The notes under the pieces are model-generated. The model worked only from the letters and a program-made list of their open reading frames with translations, made no database searches and was not told the DNA's origin. Of a DNA stretch of 64,000 nucleotides, positions 26,203 through 34,728 are shown one piece after another (positions within the stretch are counted from its first letter, which is position 1; every line of letters starts with the position of its first letter). Made by a program: the position numbers and the translations under genes. This DNA is from JACKBC01 sp041391125 (lineage in GTDB: Bacteria; Chloroflexota; Anaerolineae; Caldilineales; Caldilineaceae), in contig JAWKON010000003.1 in NCBI GenBank assembly GCA_041391125.1, positions 124,001 to 188,000 of the forward strand, read 5' to 3'.

Positions 26203-28194
26203 TCAGCCAGCCAACATCCACTGCAAAAAGCCCAATATCAGCACCAGTTGCAGCAAAAGCCAGCCCCACTTTTTGATCTCTCCGGGCAGCTTGGCCAACT
26301 GGTTGAGGCGCCGGTCCAAATCAAAACCGCTGCTAAAACGCCCCCCACGCGCGCTGCGGCCGCGCTGCATGCGCACGCTTTGCGGCAACCCGCGCCGGAG
26401 CCAGCGGCTGGTCAACAGCCCATAGAGCGCGACGCCAATCAACCCTGCCAAAATTGCCGCGGTCAGCTTTAATGCAAGGGACGGGGTGGCATCCAAAACC
26501 GTTACAAATTGGGAACCGGCCAGCCACCCTTGCCCAGCCACGCCCCAACCGGCCACGCTGCTCACGATCCAGGCGCGGCCTTCAATTTTGCGGTGCAGGT
26601 GATAATGCAGCAGCAGCCACTGGCCGATGCCCAACAGTGCGCCGAGCAGCAACCCACTCAACAAGGGGCGCACGTCGCCAAAGGGCGAGCTGTTCCACCA
26701 ATTCCCGGCGTCGTGCAGCAAGGGGGCGCTGCCCGCCGCCGCGGCCAGGCCGATTACCGATGTGGAAACAACCCACGCCACCCCACTGCCGCTCCATTTT
26801 GATGTATGCTCGCGCAACATGCGCCACTGCGCCATCCCCAGCAGCGCACCCAAAAGCGCACCGCACAGCATCAGCGCCGTGCGGTCGGGCGGCATAAAAG
26901 TTGTCCACACAGTGAGCAGCAGCCACAAACCCACCGCCAGCAACGCGCCGCTGCCGGCGCCGGCCAAATTCATGGCTGTCCATTGGGCGCTGAAGGCCAG
27001 CGGCGGCTGCACCTGCTGCCAAACCCGCTCCGCCCCTTGGGGCAGGCTGCGCAAAATGGCCAAACGCGGCATGCGTTCGTCAGAGAAATGCGCAATCTCG
27101 CGTGCTCTATTCGTCAATAATTTGGGGTCAGGCGCCGCGGGCAATGTTGACCACGACTGGGCAAGCTGTATCTGCGCATTGAGTAGCCAACCGTAAACGC
27201 GCTGCCCGGCCGTCTTCCGGCGGCGCGGGGGATGGCAAACGGGGCAGCGTTGCAATTGGCCAAAATAGTAGTGGCTTTTGTCGTCCGGGCAGGCGACCAG
27301 CGCCTCTTCGGCCTGGACCAACCGCTCTTGCCATTCTTTGGCGTCGGGCCGCACCGCCGGATGGCGATAGCCGCGGACAAAGGCGCGATAGAACGCCTCG
27401 GCCAGGGCGGGATGCAGTTGTTCCAGCGCCGGCGCTTTAGGGGGCGGCAGCACGCTGTAATGTTGGTATGGGAAGAAACCGCGATCTTTGCAATATAAAT
27501 GCACACGCTCGACCGAATGACGCCGTTGCAGCACGCCTTGAAAGGGATGAAAGCCCTCCATCAACAAGTACCAAATGAGCACCGCCAGCCCAAAGTGATC
27601 CTGCGCCACCGTGCGGGCAGTGGTTTTCAGGTCGGCCCCGCTCAGTTCGGGCGGCAAAAATCGGCCTTAGCCACCGTGCAATGGTGGAGCACATCCTGCG
27701 CGGCGCGCACCTGGAATGAGTCGGCATCGACCAGGGTGACGCGGGCGTCGGGGGTCACCAAAATGTTGCTCTCGTTGAGATCGCCCACGACGTGGCCGCG
27801 GTCGTGCACCAGTTCAAGCGGCGGCCAGATTGCGCGCCGTGCGGTGCAGAAAGGCGTTCCACGAGTACGGTTGCGGCAGCTTGTGGCGCAGCATGGGGTT
27901 ATAAACGCGAAAGATCGAGTTGCAATTGTAGACGCGCGGCATGAGAAAGCCGACAAACCGGCTCTCCTGATAGAGCATCTCCGTGGGCCAGGCGATGGCG
28001 GCATGATCACGCGGCTGGCGCGGCGGATTGGCCAGCATGGCCTGGAGCTTGGCTTCGTGTTGGGGGGTGGGGGTAAAGTAGAGCTTGGCCAACTGCTGCG
28101 GCGAGCCCTGCACCGACCAGATGCGCGCTTCGCCGCCGCGGTTAATCTCGGCGTCGAGGGTTAGGTTTTGGCCGTTGGATGTTTGGACGAGCAT
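26203..28194 (-). CDS. Protein kinase-like protein with membrane C-terminus (YegI-like, TerY-P triad), frameshifted
   Basis: A kinase-fold protein of about 660 residues once two indels (near 27825 and 27650) are joined. The N-lobe is GGEARIWSVQGSPQQLAKLY. The catalytic loop is HVVGDLNESNILV and the metal motif is TLVDADSFQV. After this comes PPELSGADLKTTARTV and FGLAVLIWYLLMEGFHPFQG. A C-terminal part has a CPVC pair near QLQRCPVC, then several hydrophobic segments (LAVGLWLLLTVWTTF, LLSGLLLGALLGIGQWLLL, ILAGLIGVALYGLL). It resembles the YegI-type kinase that sits with a PP2C phosphatase and a VWA protein in TerY-P triads. It is the downstream member of this minus-strand cluster. The membrane tail suggests signalling at the inner membrane. 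Confidence 0.78.
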
Positions 28195-28197
28195 TTT

Positions 28198-28430
28198 TAG
28201 TAGAGGAATAGAGGAGTAGAGGAGTAGAGGAGGAGAGGAGGGGGGAGTAGAGGAGGATTTGCACTAGTACACGGCGGCTTACATAGGCCAAATAGGTTGC
28301 GAGTAACTCAGAAACCGAGTTTTTGCCAAAAACTCGGTTTCTCGAACCCTTGGCTTATTTGTGCCAACATGTACTAGCGCCCGCCTCCATTCCTCTACCC
28401 CTCTACTCCTCCCCTCCTCTACTCAATAAG
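28198..28430. repeat. Nested triple hairpin (word shell, CTAGTAC ends, AGAAACCGAG core)
   Basis: The outer arms are GAGGAGTAGAGGAGTAGAGG words (28203-28255) and the complement CCTCTACCCCTCTACTCC (28392-28428). Inside sits GCACTAGTACA (28261-28271) facing TGTACTAGCGC (28370-28380). The core is a perfect 15-bp pair AGAAACCGAGTTTTT (28310-28324) and AAAAACTCGGTTTCT (28328-28342), loop GCC. The right outer arm contains the PP2C stop codon. Confidence 0.85.
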
Positions 28431-29323
28431 ATCAACGTCTTATCATCATGCGTGCGGCGATTGATGCGTTCGGAATTTAGGAATTCGGCCAGCGCGGATG
28501 AGGCGTGCGTGGCGTCTGCGGCGGCCGCGGCAAATTTAAAGAGCGGTGCAAAAAAGGGTGCATACGGGCGATTTTGCGCCACATTGAGCGCCAGCTCAAG
28601 CAGCCCGTCGGAAAGCACCGCGGCATTCTGCGCTTGCCCCGCCCACACTTGCACATCCAGCCGTTCCAGCGCCCCGGCTTGCGTGAGAAAATAGGTCATG
28701 TTGGCATATTCACCCTTTTGCGGCGCGCACAGGCTGATCAGTTCCTCATCAGCGGTCTGAATAACAGCGGCGCAGTCGCCAATCAGGCCGCAAGCCGCGT
28801 CTGTTTTGGTGATCACCAGTACGAGCAGGGTCGTGGCATAGTCGCGCAGCGGAACTTCGGCATGCGTGGCTTCAGCGCTGAGCGCGCCGCACGCATGTTC
28901 AAAAACATGGTGCATAAATGCGCGCCAGGGGATTTCAGATGGGGTTGTTTCCACATCGAAAGGGGGGGACGAAAGTTGCTCTTGCGCCGCCGCCATGGCG
29001 GCCCGCACAGCCAGCGCCGACCCTTGCTCCGCCTTGGCCGCCGAACCGGCGCCATCCGCCACCGCGATCACAGCCGTGCCGTCAGCCAAAATTGTGCAGG
29101 CATAGGCATCTTGGAGCGGCTGGCCGGCGCGCTGATGGCTGACGCCGATGACCGAGGCAGCCACACAGCGCCACCGCAAAGCGTCGGGTTGGGATTCAGC
29201 CGCGGCCGTTGCGTTGGATGCATCATCCAAGGCGACGGGTTCGTCCAATGGCGGCGAAGCGGCGCGCACGTCCATCGGGGCGGGCGCTGGTTCGCTGGGT
29301 GCTGGCTGCGCCGACGTGTTCAT
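28403..29323 (-). CDS. PP2C-type protein phosphatase (YegK-like, TerY-P triad)
   Basis: A serine/threonine phosphatase of the PPM family, about 306 residues. The first 45 residues are Pro/Ala-rich and unstructured. The phosphatase domain has HQRAGQPLQDAYACTIL, VIAVADGAGSAAKAEQGS (metal-binding Asp), YATTLLVLVITKTDAACGL, IGDCAAVIQTAD, VLSDGLLELALN and the final DDKTLILLS. Start ATG at 29323 lies 5 bases after the VWA stop, so the genes are cotranscribed. The last residues RGGEE-stop are encoded by the word repeat (28403-28430), so the gene has lost or gained a tail there. It is expected to reverse phosphorylation by the kinase in the same cluster. Confidence 0.85.
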   Translation of the reverse strand: MNTSAQPAPSEPAPAPMDVRAASPPLDEPVALDDASNATAAAESQPDALRWRCVAASVIGVSHQRAGQPLQDAYACTILADGTAVIAVADGAGSAAKAEQGSALAVRAAMAAAQEQLSSPPFDVETTPSEIPWRAFMHHVFEHACGALSAEATHAEVPLRDYATTLLVLVITKTDAACGLIGDCAAVIQTADEELISLCAPQKGEYANMTYFLTQAGALERLDVQVWAGQAQNAAVLSDGLLELALNVAQNRPYAPFFAPLFKFAAAAADATHASSALAEFLNSERINRRTHDDKTLILLSRGGEE

Positions 29324-29328
29324 GGCGA

Positions 29329-29994
29329 TTATTCGATGACGGACCAGCCGGTGGGCGGCTGCAGCGGCACTTGCGCGCCCACCTGCGAATGCGAAACCGA
29401 GGTAAGACTTTGCGACAGCCACACAAACATGTCGCGAAAATTGAGCCCGTTAAGGCGCAGCGGCTGGCGGGCGGCGATTTGCGCCAGCGTATTCATGTTG
29501 GCTTTCTGTACGCCCACGGCAAAGAAGGCGACGGCTTTATCCGCTTCTTCCTGCTGCACGCGTTGGGCCGCCGTGCGCCAGTCATCGGTGGGTTCGCCAT
29601 CGGTAATCAAAAAGACCCACGGGCGATAGTAGGGTACGCCGTGCTGTTTATACACATCCTTGCGCTGGCGCAGCATGTCCAATGCTTGCTGAATGGCCTG
29701 GCCCATGGGCGTGCTGCCGCCAGCTTGCAGCGGCTTGGCCATAAACTGATGGGCAGACACAAAGTCCTGCTCCACCTTGACGCCACTGCCAAAACTCACA
29801 ATGGCCACCTCCACGCGCATGGCGGCCAGGTCGTCAGCCTGCAACTCTTTTTCAAAGGCGGACAGCCCGCGGTTCAGCTCCGTAATCGGCGCCCCGCTCA
29901 TGGAGCCGGAGACATCGAGCAGCAAAATGCAGGGGCAGCGCGCCTCCGGGTTGCTGTCGTCAAATTTTACCAGATCGAAAAGTTCATCGGACAC
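29329..29994 (-). CDS. VWA domain protein (TerY/YegL-like)
   Basis: A 221-residue von Willebrand factor A domain protein. The MIDAS motif is LLDVSGSMSGAPITEL (DxSxS) near residue 26, with the additional Thr in QAGGSTPMGQAI and the Asp in VFLITDGEPTDDW. Proteins of this TerY/YegL type occur with a PP2C phosphatase and an unusual kinase and are proposed to act as metal-dependent phosphoprotein scaffolds. Placed 12 bases after the upstream gene's stop and 5 before the phosphatase start, it is the second gene of the operon. Confidence 0.9.
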   Translation of the reverse strand: MSDELFDLVKFDDSNPEARCPCILLLDVSGSMSGAPITELNRGLSAFEKELQADDLAAMRVEVAIVSFGSGVKVEQDFVSAHQFMAKPLQAGGSTPMGQAIQQALDMLRQRKDVYKQHGVPYYRPWVFLITDGEPTDDWRTAAQRVQQEEADKAVAFFAVGVQKANMNTLAQIAARQPLRLNGLNFRDMFVWLSQSLTSVSHSQVGAQVPLQPPTGWSVIE

Positions 29995-30006
29995 TCGATT
30001 CTCCTT

Positions 30007-30643
30007 TTATTCCCCATACCCCAATAATATGGGCTCCGCCCACACGGCCCAATTCCAGCGATTGTCCCCCAAAGCGTCGGTCAGAAACTGAATTACGATT
30101 TCCTGGCCGGCCAGGCTGGGCAAATCCAGCACAAAGCGCTCCCAGGTGCTGGTCTGTTTGGTGGTGCTCCACAGACGCACGCCGTTGACGAAGATGCGGA
30201 AAGCGCACAAATTATCGTCACTCATCAGCGAGCCGTCGCGGATGCCAATGCCAAAGCTCAGGCGCAGTCGTTCCAGGTCGGCGGGCGCTTGCACGGTATA
30301 TTCACAGACTGCGCTGCCGTTCACCGGTGGATGTTCCCACAGCGCCATCTGCTGCACCATGCCACAGGTGGCCGGCGCCACTTTGATCTCCATCATGTCC
30401 GGCGTGCGCGTCGAAATTGTGCGGGCGCTGGGAAAGGCCTCTAAAAAGTCGAACTGCCAGAGGAGCCGGTCGCTCCTCGGCAGTCAAAACATCTTCATCA
30501 TCCAGCAGGCTGTGCCAAAGCTCCTCCTGCCATTTGAGAAAGCTGATGTATTGGGAAAGCTGCGCCAACGACTGCTCGTTGAGGTCGGCAATGCGGCGCA
30601 CAATGCCGTCGATGGTCTCTTGGCGAAGGTCAAGTTGAGGCAT
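30007..30643 (-). CDS. Helical N-terminus plus beta-sandwich (galactose-binding-like) protein, frameshifted
   Basis: The first gene of the kinase/phosphatase/VWA operon. It joins two frames at an indel near 30440-30460. The N-terminal helical part reads RQETIDGIVRRIADLNEQSL and AQLSQYISFLKWQEELWHSL. The C-terminal beta-rich domain has VCEYTVQAPADLERLRLSF, RIFVNGVRLWSTTKQ and WERFVLDLPSLAGQEIVIQF, then WNWAVWAEP. The second pattern is that of NPCBM/galactose-binding jelly rolls that bind sugars. I do not know this as a standard TerY-P member. It may be the sensory or recognition part of this version. Confidence 0.65.
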
Positions 30644-30654
30644 GGGAAACTCGG

Positions 30655-30765
30655 TCTGGATTGATTTACGATCTCAGATTTACGATTTATGAAGTGATCT
30701 CGTCGACGAAGCAGCCTCGTAAATCGTAAATCAGAAATCGTAAATTATCATTGTAGATTCGTTCG
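30655..30765. repeat. Word-type hairpin from GATTTACGATTT
   Basis: The left arm GATTTACGATCTCAGATTTACGATTT (30661-30690) pairs with CTCGTAAATCGTAAATC plus AGAAATCGTAAATT (30716-30746). The loop carries ATCTCGTCGACGAAGC, itself a small palindrome. The same words appear again at 31185-31470. Confidence 0.75.
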
Positions 30766-30781
30766 ATACGAGTGAGACGCA

Positions 30782-31176
30782 CTAGCCCGTAAACGGGACC
30801 GTTGTGGCCACGTAGCTGGCGTGCTGCACGATGCCCCAGAGGAAGAGGCAGATGAACGCCAGGGCGATGGACTTGACGTTTTCGTCTTCCAACTGGGCAA
30901 AGTACATGTAGCCGGCGGCAATGCGATGACGGCCACGGCGCCGTATAGAATGTGCAAATAAGAGCGCGGCAGCACGGCGCCAAAGCCCTCAAAATAGAGC
31001 ACCCAGCCCAGGACAAACTGCGCCAGCAGCAGCAGCTCGCCAATCACAGCCGCGCCATACCAGTTGCCGTCCAGCGGCCGCGTGCGCACCCGGTTCACAA
31101 TGGCCCACACGGCCAGCACGGCCAAAAATAGCGACGCCGTATTGGACAACCGCCCGTGAATTTCAATCAGCGACAT
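30782..31176 (-). CDS. Small membrane protein of unknown function, frameshifted
   Basis: About 130 residues with four hydrophobic segments when an indel near 30925-30930 is joined: NTASLFLAVLAVWAIVNRV, YGAAVIGELLLLAQFVLGWV, SYLHILYGAVAVIALPAA, then in the other frame SIALAFICLFLWGIVQHASYV. It begins MSLIEIHGRLSN, and the Tyr-Leu-His in SYLHILYG resembles heme/cytochrome-type membrane proteins. Similar small proteins occur near respiratory genes in this phylum, but I cannot assign a function. It stands alone between repeat hairpins. Confidence 0.6.
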
Positions 31177-31184
31177 AGAAAAAC

Positions 31185-31470
31185 CCTTTGGGATTTACGA
31201 GGTTCATTCGTTGACGAAATTATCGCGTAAACCGTAGCTTGTAAGTTAACCAATAAACTTTTTGAAATATAGATCAACAGATTACACAGATGTAAAAGAT
31301 TTTTCTCTTCGTAATCTGTGAAATCTCTCAAATCTGTTGATCACGAAGTGGGCGCTTTGCGCCATCATTTTTTCCACTTACGGCGTTTGATAGTCTTTAC
31401 GAGACTACTTTGTCAACGAGATCATCTCGTAAATCGTAAATCTGAGTTCGTAAATCAAAAATCGTACATC
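31185..31470. repeat. Nested hairpin: TTTACGAG shell around AATCTGTGTAATCTG core
   Basis: The outer words GGGATTTACGAGGTTCATTCG and TGACGAAATTATCGCG (31188-31235) match TTTACGAGACTACTTTGTC and AACGAGATCATCTCGTAAATC (31396-31441) on the opposite arm. The inner part is GATCAACAGATTACACAGAT (31271-31290) facing AATCTGTGAAATCTC and AAATCTGTTGATC (31312-31342). Two different vocabularies are nested. Confidence 0.75.
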
Positions 31471-32917
31471 TACGATACGTGTACGCTCAAGTATTGTTTC
31501 AGCACACCGGCGGCTGGCCCCTGAATGTCATAACTGAGCCATTGGCTGCTGGTGCCCAGGGCGTAGATGCAGCCGCCGATGACGTAGTCGTCCTGGCGCA
31601 TGGCTTCGTCATACCAGACGAGCTGTTCAATGTACGCGCCCGGCCCCCATAGGCCAAAGCCGTTTTCCGCCCAATATGTTTGAAAGTCGCGCCAGCCTTG
31701 GGCATTGGGCGGGCCGGGACGTTGGCCCTGCTGCACCAGCCCATCTACGCCGCACTCGGTAAAGACCAGCGGGATAGCCAGGCCGGCCGGTTTCAAATAT
31801 TGATTGTACGCCTTGTGGTAGCGTAACGTCAACCAGCCCTCGTCTTGGGGTGACACGCCGGGGTAGCGCCCCTCCTTTTGGGGGTCGGTCAAATAGTAGA
31901 TGGTGGGCGCGGCATATTCGTGCAGCCCCAGCCAGCCGTCATATTGTTGCGCCGCCTGCACGGCGGGCAAGAAATGCTCCCACAGGGCCAGATCGGTGGG
32001 GTTGCCGGTGGCGAAGTTGCCGATGATGCTGCGGATGCCGCGGTCGCCCAGCAGCCGCACGCGCTCGGCTTCAAACGCGGCCAGCCGCTGCATCTCCTCA
32101 ACATTGTTGGCCACGGGCTCGTTATAAGAGACCCAAGCGTCAAAGTAGGGCCGCCGCCGGTCGTCATCGGCATAGGGCAGAAGCTGATCCACAAAGGCCT
32201 GCGCCGCCCCCGCGGGGTCGGTCATGGCGCTGAGCTGCGCCTGATCCACATGGATGCGCCCGATGATTTTGGGGTGCGACTTGGAGTTCTTCATTTGGGC
32301 GGCAAAGTTGGCGTCCAGCTCCAGCGTGGTCACCACGGGTACCGCGCCTGTATCCAGCAGATCAAACACATCGGGCAGGTTACGCTCCACGTGCAGACCC
32401 AGCTTGCTGGGCGGCCCCGACGGGAAGGGGGTTGCTTGCGGTGTGGGCGTTGCCGTGGGCGGTTTGGGCGTGGGCGTATCCTCCGGCGTTGGTGTATCAA
32501 CAGGCGTTGGTGTCTCGGTGGGCGCTTGGGCGACCTCGACGCCATCTTTTTCGATAAAGGGAAAGTAGGTATGATGATCGGCTGGCCCCGGTGTGGGCAG
32601 CAGGCTGGAACGCGCCACCGGCGTGGCTGTTGCCGTAGGAGAGAGCGGCGAACTGGGGGTGGCCGTGGGCGTGGGCGTGGGGCGGGATCGCCCACAGGCG
32701 GCGGCGGCCAGCGCTACGGCGCCCCCCCAGGCCGTGCGCAAAAAGCGCCGCCGGCTCCAAGGCGCGCAGCCGCTTGATTTTCGCCGGCATCTGCTAAATC
32801 CAGCACTGGATCTTGCCCATTTTCATCGGTGGGATTGGGCGCTGGGATTGATTCTTCGTTTGTAAATTCTGGCTCGTTCAATTCGCGTTGAATATTTTCA
32901 GAATATTGTGATTTCAA
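31470..32917 (-). CDS. Tat-exported lipoprotein with glycosidase-like TIM-barrel domain, frameshifted in the N-terminal part
   Basis: The catalytic part has LGLHVERNLPDVFDLLDTG, then WVSYNEPVANNVEEMQRL and PLVFTECGVDGL, the acid/base NEP and nucleophile ECG typical of (beta/alpha)8 glycosidases. Ahead of it are a Pro/Thr linker with TYFPFIEKDG and a Tat signal SRRRFLRTAWGG with lipobox ALAAAAC. The Tat signal lies in a different frame from the first about 50 residues (MKSQYSENIQRELNEPEF), so an indel near 32760-32775 must be joined. That gives a preprotein with an N-terminal extension before the twin arginine. The hydrolysed glycan is unknown. Confidence 0.72.
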
Positions 32918-32943
32918 AAAACTGTTCCTAAATCGGGAAATAA

Positions 32944-33133
32944 ACTACAGATTGCACAGATTTGCAGTTTGGCTTTAGAAAATCAGTTCAACAGGATCTC
33001 CTGTGGTTGACCCGCTTTGGTTTCGATACGGCTGGAAACTACCCCAGCCTACTCAACCGCCGCTAACCTTTGTCAACCACATGAGATCCCAAAGAGCCGA
33101 AAAATCTGCGTAATCTGTGTAATCTGTGGTTAA
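32944..33133. repeat. Three-layer nested hairpin upstream of SelW
   Basis: Outer: ACTACAGATTGCACAGATTTG (32944-32964) with AAATCTGCGTAATCTGTG and TAATCTGTGGTT (33102-33131). Middle: GGATCTCCTGTGGTTGAC (32994-33011) with GTCAACCACATGAGATCC (33072-33089). Inner: GGTTTCGATACGGCTGG with CCAGCCTACTCAACC (33019-33058). Three unrelated words stacked in one stem. Confidence 0.85.
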
Positions 33134-33182
33134 AAAGAAAATGTCAGTAAAATCCATGTTCCGCACGCCACTTTTTCAAGAT

Positions 33183-33211
33183 TTGATTCGCAACTGCAAA
33201 TCAAGTACAAT
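33183..33211 (+). promoter_or_regulatory. Likely sigma-70 promoter of the SelW-like gene
   Basis: TTGATT at 33183-33188 and TACAAT at 33206-33211 are 17 bases apart, a close match to the consensus. They lie about 160 bases upstream of the start codon. Confidence 0.5.
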
Positions 33212-33371
33212 ACATTTGTTGCGGTTATCCCCCTTTAGACGCCGCATCAATCCCTTCAAGTTCCGTTTTGGCAGAGTGAGTTGTGGTGCATGTTTGCTCT
33301 CACCGGCTGCATCCGCCCAATTTCATCTGTCCCAATACCGCTCAGGTCACCTGAGTAAATAGGAGGATATT

Positions 33372-33638
33372 ATGGATAAGTACAAGGTAAGTATCGAATA
33401 TTGCACTTCTTGAAACTACTTACCCCGTGCCGTCAGTTTGGCGGACAACATTTTGAAAGAGTACAAGAAAACAGTTGAATCTCTCACCCTGATTCCATCG
33501 TCCGGTGGCGTCTTTGAAGTGTTGGTTGGCGACGACCTGGTCTACAGCAAAAAGGCCACGGGCCGTCACGCCGAAGAGGGTGAAGTCTTGGGTATTATTA
33601 GCGAAAAAGAGAGCCTGGGCGCCGTCCCGGCTGATTAA
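33372..33638 (+). CDS. SelW/Rdx-family selenoprotein with in-frame TGA (Sec14)
   Basis: A small thioredoxin-like redox protein of the SelW/SelT/SelH (Rdx) family, 88 residues. The strand VSIEYCTS is followed by TGA (33411-33413) and then NYLPRAVSLADNILKEY, giving the CxxU motif CTSU at positions 11-14. Family Cys homologues have CxxC here. The rest has VESLTLIPSSGGVFEVLVGD and YSKKATGRHAEEGEV, both standard Rdx elements. The ATG at 33372 has a perfect AGGAGG 5 bases upstream and is in frame across the TGA. A SECIS-like hairpin follows. It is a probable selenol redox protein; the partner is unknown. Without readthrough only 13 residues would be made. Confidence 0.88.
33426..33444 (+). promoter_or_regulatory. 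Candidate SECIS hairpin for Sec14
   Basis: TGCC (33428-33431) pairs with GGCG (33440-33443), extended by C33426-G44, leaving the loop GTCAGTTT (33432-33439). The loop begins 18 bases after the TGA and has G first, which meets the bacterial SECIS rules (16-37 nt spacing, G in the first two loop positions). Confidence 0.55.
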
Positions 33639-33642
33639 GATA

Positions 33643-33830
33643 TTAGTGAATAGTCAATGTCATTAAGTTAATGATTTTCGTGTTAAAGTAAACAGTTATC
33701 AGTGCTCAGTGCCCCTGGTGAACTTCCAGACTGAAAACTGAGCACTGATAACTTAACGCCATTGAGTGGATAGTGAAGCGCTATCCTCAATCCACCATCC
33801 ACCATCCACTATCCTCACAACCCCGTTGGC
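33643..33830. repeat. Word-type hairpins with GTGAACTTCCAGACTG core
   Basis: Two elements. First, AACAGTTATCAGTGCTCAGTG (33689-33709) with CTGAGCACTGATAAC (33738-33752) around the core GGTGAACTTCCAGACTG (33717-33733). Second, GGATAGTGAAGCGCTATCC (33768-33786) followed by CCACCATCCACCATCCAC (33792-33809). The core recurs at 41650-41666. The NIF3 stop codon (33815-33817) lies in the second word array. Confidence 0.8.
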
Positions 33831-34570
33831 AAATCTACAAATTCAAAGGCCAGACCAAATTTCTCCACCAGGTGCTGACCCAGCGCCTGAATCCCCACCG
33901 TTTCGGATGCATAGTGACCGGCAAAAATCACGTTGATGCCCGCGTTAAGCGCATCATAATAGTGCGCGTGATCGGTCTCACCGGTGATGAAAGTATCGCA
34001 GCCCATTTCAGCGGCGGCGCCAATAAAGTTGGGCGCGGAGCCGCTCAACACGCCCACGCGGCGCACCCGTTGCGGTCCATGCGCCTGCACCAAATTGACT
34101 GGGCCGACGCGGCTTTCCAGCTTTTGCACCAGATCATCCAGCGTAGTTCCGGCGGGCGCTTCGGCTAATGCAGCCAAGTTTGTTTGATTTGGCCCACCAG
34201 TCGATCACGTTCAGATCCAGCCGCTGCGCCAGTTCGGCATTGTTGCCCAGTTCTTGGTGTGCATCCAGCGCCAGATGGGCGGCGCACAGGTTCACCAGCC
34301 GTCATCATGGTGCGCACCAGCCTGGCCGTAGGAGCCGGTTAAACGCCGGGCCGGTCCCAAAAGATGCCGTGGTGCACGATCATCATGCCAGCATTGTGTG
34401 CAATGGCTATCCACGCAGGGCTGGTGACAATCCACCAAGCCCACCACGCGCTGCACTTCTGCTTTGCCCTCCACTTGCAGCCCGTTGGGTCCGTAATCTT
34501 CAACTTCGTGCATGTGCAAATAGTCATCCAAATATTGGACCAATCTGTCGCGCCATAATCTTTCACCCAA
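33815..34570 (-). CDS. NIF3-like dinuclear metal-centre protein, multiply frameshifted
   Basis: A NIF3/YbgI family protein (about 250 residues), thought to bind two metal ions; often listed as GTP cyclohydrolase 1 type 2 without firm proof. The first frame has LVQYLDDYLHMHEVEDYG and PNGLQVEGKAEVQRVVG. A second frame has MMIVHHGIFWDRP, the metal-binding HHG. The last part reads TTLDDLVQKLESRVG, GVLSGSAPNFIGAAAEMGCD, TFITGETDHAHYYDALNAG and VIFAGHYASETVGIQALG. At least three indels (34185-34300, 34420 and 34460) must be joined. The metal His pattern is complete after joining. The cellular role is unknown. Confidence 0.8.
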
Positions 34571-34622
34571 TTAATAGCCACAAAAACACAAAAGGGAAAT
34601 ATTTTTTGTGGCTGGCTCTTTG
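34571..34622. repeat. Word-type hairpin AGCCACAAAAACAC
   Basis: AGCCACAAAAACACAAAAGGG (34575-34595) faces TTTTTTGTGGCT (34602-34613). The words match those at 14402-14434. Confidence 0.65.
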
Positions 34623-34647
34623 AATCTCATGTGATTGACACCCCCAC

Positions 34648-34715
34648 CACCGGTTAAAACCGGTGGCTGATACGGGAAACCGGCTTAAGCCGGTTTGCTT
34701 TAGCAGACGCCGAAT
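34648..34715. repeat. Dispersed repeat, copy 2 (CCACCGGTTAAAACCGGTGG...)
   Basis: CACCGGTTAAAACCGGTG, then CTGATACGGGAAACCGGCTTA and GCCGGTTT. It is nearly identical to 22282-22331, giving two copies 12 kb apart in the same form. Confidence 0.8.
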
Positions 34716-34728
34716 TTATTCGGCGGTG

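Noticed and set aside
31900..32777. Long plus-strand reading frames over the Tat lipoprotein
   Set aside because: They are reverse shadows of the Pro/Thr-rich and barrel coding region and show no family features.
33126..33362. Possible short protein (78 codons) ahead of the SelW gene
   Set aside because: Its start is in a word repeat, composition is basic and unstructured, and it overlaps the likely SelW promoter; no family.
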